The notes beneath the pieces were generated by a model that did no database searches, was not told where the DNA came from, and saw only the letters and a program-made list of their open reading frames with translations. From assembly GCF_026168105.1 (NCBI RefSeq), contig NZ_LBMW01000011.1, forward strand, positions 113,696 to 177,695: 64,000 nucleotides of DNA, written 5' to 3'. Made by a program: the position numbers and the translations under genes. The DNA comes from Streptomyces hygroscopicus (GTDB lineage: Bacteria > Actinomycetota > Actinomycetes > Streptomycetales > Streptomycetaceae). Positions 62,194-64,000 of the stretch are shown here, one piece after another (the first letter of the stretch is position 1; the number at the start of each line of letters is the position of its first letter).

Positions 62194-64000
62194 TCAGCCG
62201 CCCGCCGGAACCTGGGCTCCCAGGAGCACCGGCAGACGCGTGGTCCGCGGCTTGGCCGGAACCTCCGACACCGCCCGCGGCAGCGCCTGCTCCACCCCGT
62301 GCACGACGGACAGATGGCGGACCGCCCGGCCGAAGGCCGTGTACACCCAGGGCCGGGACAGGGCCGGTGCCGCGTCACCGGGCAGCACCACGACCACCGC
62401 GGGCCACCGCTGCCCCACCGCCTGGTGCGCGGTCAGCGCCCATCCGTGCCGCACCGACTGCTCCACCCGCTCCTTCGGTACGACGACGGGGACGCCCGCG
62501 CACTCCAGGTGCAGTCCCTCGGCGTCCGCCTTCACGACCTGACCCGGCAGGGTATGGCCCGGGGCAGGGGAGTAGGCGATCCGGTCACCGGGGTCGAAGC
62601 CCCCGAAGCGGCCGGGGCCCGGATTCAGCCGATCCTTCAGCGCCGCGTTCAGCGCGCGGGTGCCCACCGCGCCGCCGTGGCCCGGCGTGATCACCTGCGT
62701 CTCCTGCGGCGGGACACCGAGCGCTCGCGGCACGGAGTCAGCGACCAACTGCACGGTCCGGTGCACCGCTTCCCCGGCGTCCCGCACCGGCACGATCACA
62801 ACCTCCCTGCCGGGCGCCTCGACCTGAGGGAGCTCACCGACGCCGATCGCTGAGACCAGCTCGCCGATCGGGCCCGGGTCGGGGGTCCGCGACGCGATCT
62901 GCGGACACACGCGGGCGGCGAGCAGATCCGCGAACACCCGCCCGGGGCCTGCCGACCACAGCACTCCGGGGTCGCCGCTCAGCACCAGCCGGGCCCCGTC
63001 CGGCAGCGCCTCGGTGAGCAGAGCCGCCGTCTCGACGTCGAGCTGGGGCGCGTCCAGCACGACGAGCAGGTCGAGGTCCAGCGCACCGTCCGCGTCCCGG
63101 CCTGGGCCCTCGGCGCCGGACAGAAGGCCGGCCACCGTGGCGAGCTCCGGGGTAGCGCGCTCCGCCAGGGTGTCCGGCGCGGCGAGCCGGGCGAGCAGCC
63201 CGGCGAACCGCTCGCGCCCGGCCGGGCCGTGCGTCGCGGCCCAGGCGCGCAGTCCGAGCCCGCGCGCCTCGTGCAGCAGCGTCGCCGGCTCGACGAGGGA
63301 CGCCTCGCCGCCCGTGTGGAGCACCAGGCCGTGGCCCGCGACCGCGCGGATCAGCTCCGCGGCCGAGCTACGGGCCGAACGGGCCGCCCGCTCCCAGTCC
63401 TCGGCCGCGCCGTCCTCCTTCGGCACGGAGTTGATCAGCCGGGCCAGTCCGTCGGCGAGGCTCTCCTCCGCCAGTGCGAACCGCTCCAGGCCGATCAGGA
63501 CGCGGACCGGGCGCGCTGCGTCCTCGTCGTCCCCGTCGTCCGTGTCCTCGTGGTCACCCGGCGCCGACACCTCCAGGGCGTCCTGGAACAGGAGGGCCTC
63601 GCCCTCGGCGACCGCGCTCCGGACGGCCGCATCGGGGTCCGGCACGGAGCGCTGCGCGAGCGCGGCCTCGAGGGCCGGGGCCTCGAGAGCGGTGTGCCCG
63701 GCCAGGGCCGCCTGCTCCAGCAGCCAGACCGTCACCGCGCGGGCCCGCCGCTCGTCGTCGGGGCGGCACTCCGCGCCGAGCAGCGCCCGGGCGAATCCGT
63801 CGGCCTGCTCGGGCCGCACCCCGGGAACCCGCAGCAACTGCCAGGGGTCCGACCGCAGGCGCTCGTCCCCGCCCCCGCCAAGGGCCGTGGCGACCTGGGC
63901 CGCGAGCGAGTCGGGGGCTCCGCCCTCGGCCAGGACGGTGCGCACCGCCGCGACGGCCTCGGCGCCGGGAGTCGGCGCGGAGGCCGGGGCCGCCGTGGGC
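62194..64000 (-). CDS. RecD2-like helicase-fold protein with degenerate ATPase motifs, N-terminus cut by the window edge
   Basis: The frame is open from 63999 to a stop at 62194 (at least 602 residues). The N-terminal helical region DPWQLLRVPGVRPEQADGFARALLG resembles the RecD2 helix-hairpin-helix block. Where Walker A should be (GxGKT) the sequence reads LVLHTGGEASLVEP, and Walker B reads LLVVLDAPQ instead of DExQ. The C-terminal UvrD_C_2-type region with WALTAHQAVGQRWPAVVVVLPG and YTAFGRAVRHLSVVHG is better kept. It is probably an ATPase-dead relative with a structural or DNA-binding role, in the cytosol. Confidence 0.75.
   Translation of the reverse strand, partial: PTAAPASAPTPGAEAVAAVRTVLAEGGAPDSLAAQVATALGGGGDERLRSDPWQLLRVPGVRPEQADGFARALLGAECRPDDERRARAVTVWLLEQAALAGHTALEAPALEAALAQRSVPDPDAAVRSAVAEGEALLFQDALEVSAPGDHEDTDDGDDEDAARPVRVLIGLERFALAEESLADGLARLINSVPKEDGAAEDWERAARSARSSAAELIRAVAGHGLVLHTGGEASLVEPATLLHEARGLGLRAWAATHGPAGRERFAGLLARLAAPDTLAERATPELATVAGLLSGAEGPGRDADGALDLDLLVVLDAPQLDVETAALLTEALPDGARLVLSGDPGVLWSAGPGRVFADLLAARVCPQIASRTPDPGPIGELVSAIGVGELPQVEAPGREVVIVPVRDAGEAVHRTVQLVADSVPRALGVPPQETQVITPGHGGAVGTRALNAALKDRLNPGPGRFGGFDPGDRIAYSPAPGHTLPGQVVKADAEGLHLECAGVPVVVPKERVEQSVRHGWALTAHQAVGQRWPAVVVVLPGDAAPALSRPWVYTAFGRAVRHLSVVHGVEQALPRAVSEVPAKPRTTRLPVLLGAQVPAGG

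Overview
The window is high-GC actinobacterial DNA. Its chaplin genes, DUF202, DUF1876, DUF5703 and DUF5709 proteins, many TetR regulators, GTG starts and leaderless promoters all indicate Streptomyces. From memory, the order chpC, chpH, M20 peptidase, gntR-gntK-gntP, soxR, hmgA matches one core-chromosome segment of S. coelicolor. I see no integrase, transposase, CRISPR array or biosynthetic cluster. It is a housekeeping and catabolic region rather than a mobile island.

Layout. 1-5.1 kb: a membrane TPR protein, a secreted DUF4331 protein and a SigK/RskA-type ECF sigma/anti-sigma pair. 5.1-12.2 kb: a class III CoA-transferase, a DrrAB-like exporter with divergent TetR, and an hmgA-gntR operon ending in an orphan type-ISP specificity-domain protein. 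12.3-24.1 kb: catabolic enzymes interleaved with TetR and ArsR regulators (molybdopterin oxidoreductase, aldehyde and alcohol dehydrogenases, DMT exporter, acyl-CoA dehydrogenase, MaoC hydratase), several with palindromic operators. 24.1-32.2 kb: soxR, an RNA ligase, a zinc-ribbon protein, a large secreted S45 acylase, an alpha/beta hydrolase and a NamZ-type muramidase. 32.4-37.8 kb: two convergent operons (SDR, acyl-CoA ligase, TetR; and kinase-like phosphotransferase, ACAD10/11-type dehydrogenase) meeting at one hairpin. 37.9-48.4 kb: MBL hydrolase, His-rich protein, DUF202 pair, NUDIX, DMT transporter, FAD dehydrogenase, a frameshifted gene, an APC permease behind a tandem repeat array, and a molybdoenzyme/cytochrome b pair. 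48.4-51.7 kb: gluconate uptake and phosphorylation genes with a decayed gluconate dehydrogenase relic. 51.7-64 kb: YchJ, DUF1876, a phosphoribosyltransferase-hydrolase fusion, CapA, DUF5709, PolX, tRNA-Leu, M20 peptidase, chaplins and a RecD2-like protein running off the edge.

How the parts fit. The most coherent unit is a candidate acyl-CoA regulon. Near-identical CCGACCGGTCGG-type palindromes precede the SDR/ligase/TetR operon (imperfect copy), the kinase/ACAD operon and the KstD-like dehydrogenase gene, and the kinase/ACAD pair looks like an ACAD11 enzyme split into two genes. A second TetR appears to control itself and a MaoC gene through matching CTAAGC palindromes. A third controls its divergent exporter through twin 17-bp palindromes.

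No gene-free stretch exceeds about 300 bases. The longest are 61896-62193 (short repeats only), 40097-40382 (nothing convincing), 45083-45353 (a 23-bp repeat array), 42013-42263 (one operator) and 15989-16233 (degenerate GC-rich repeats and one operator).
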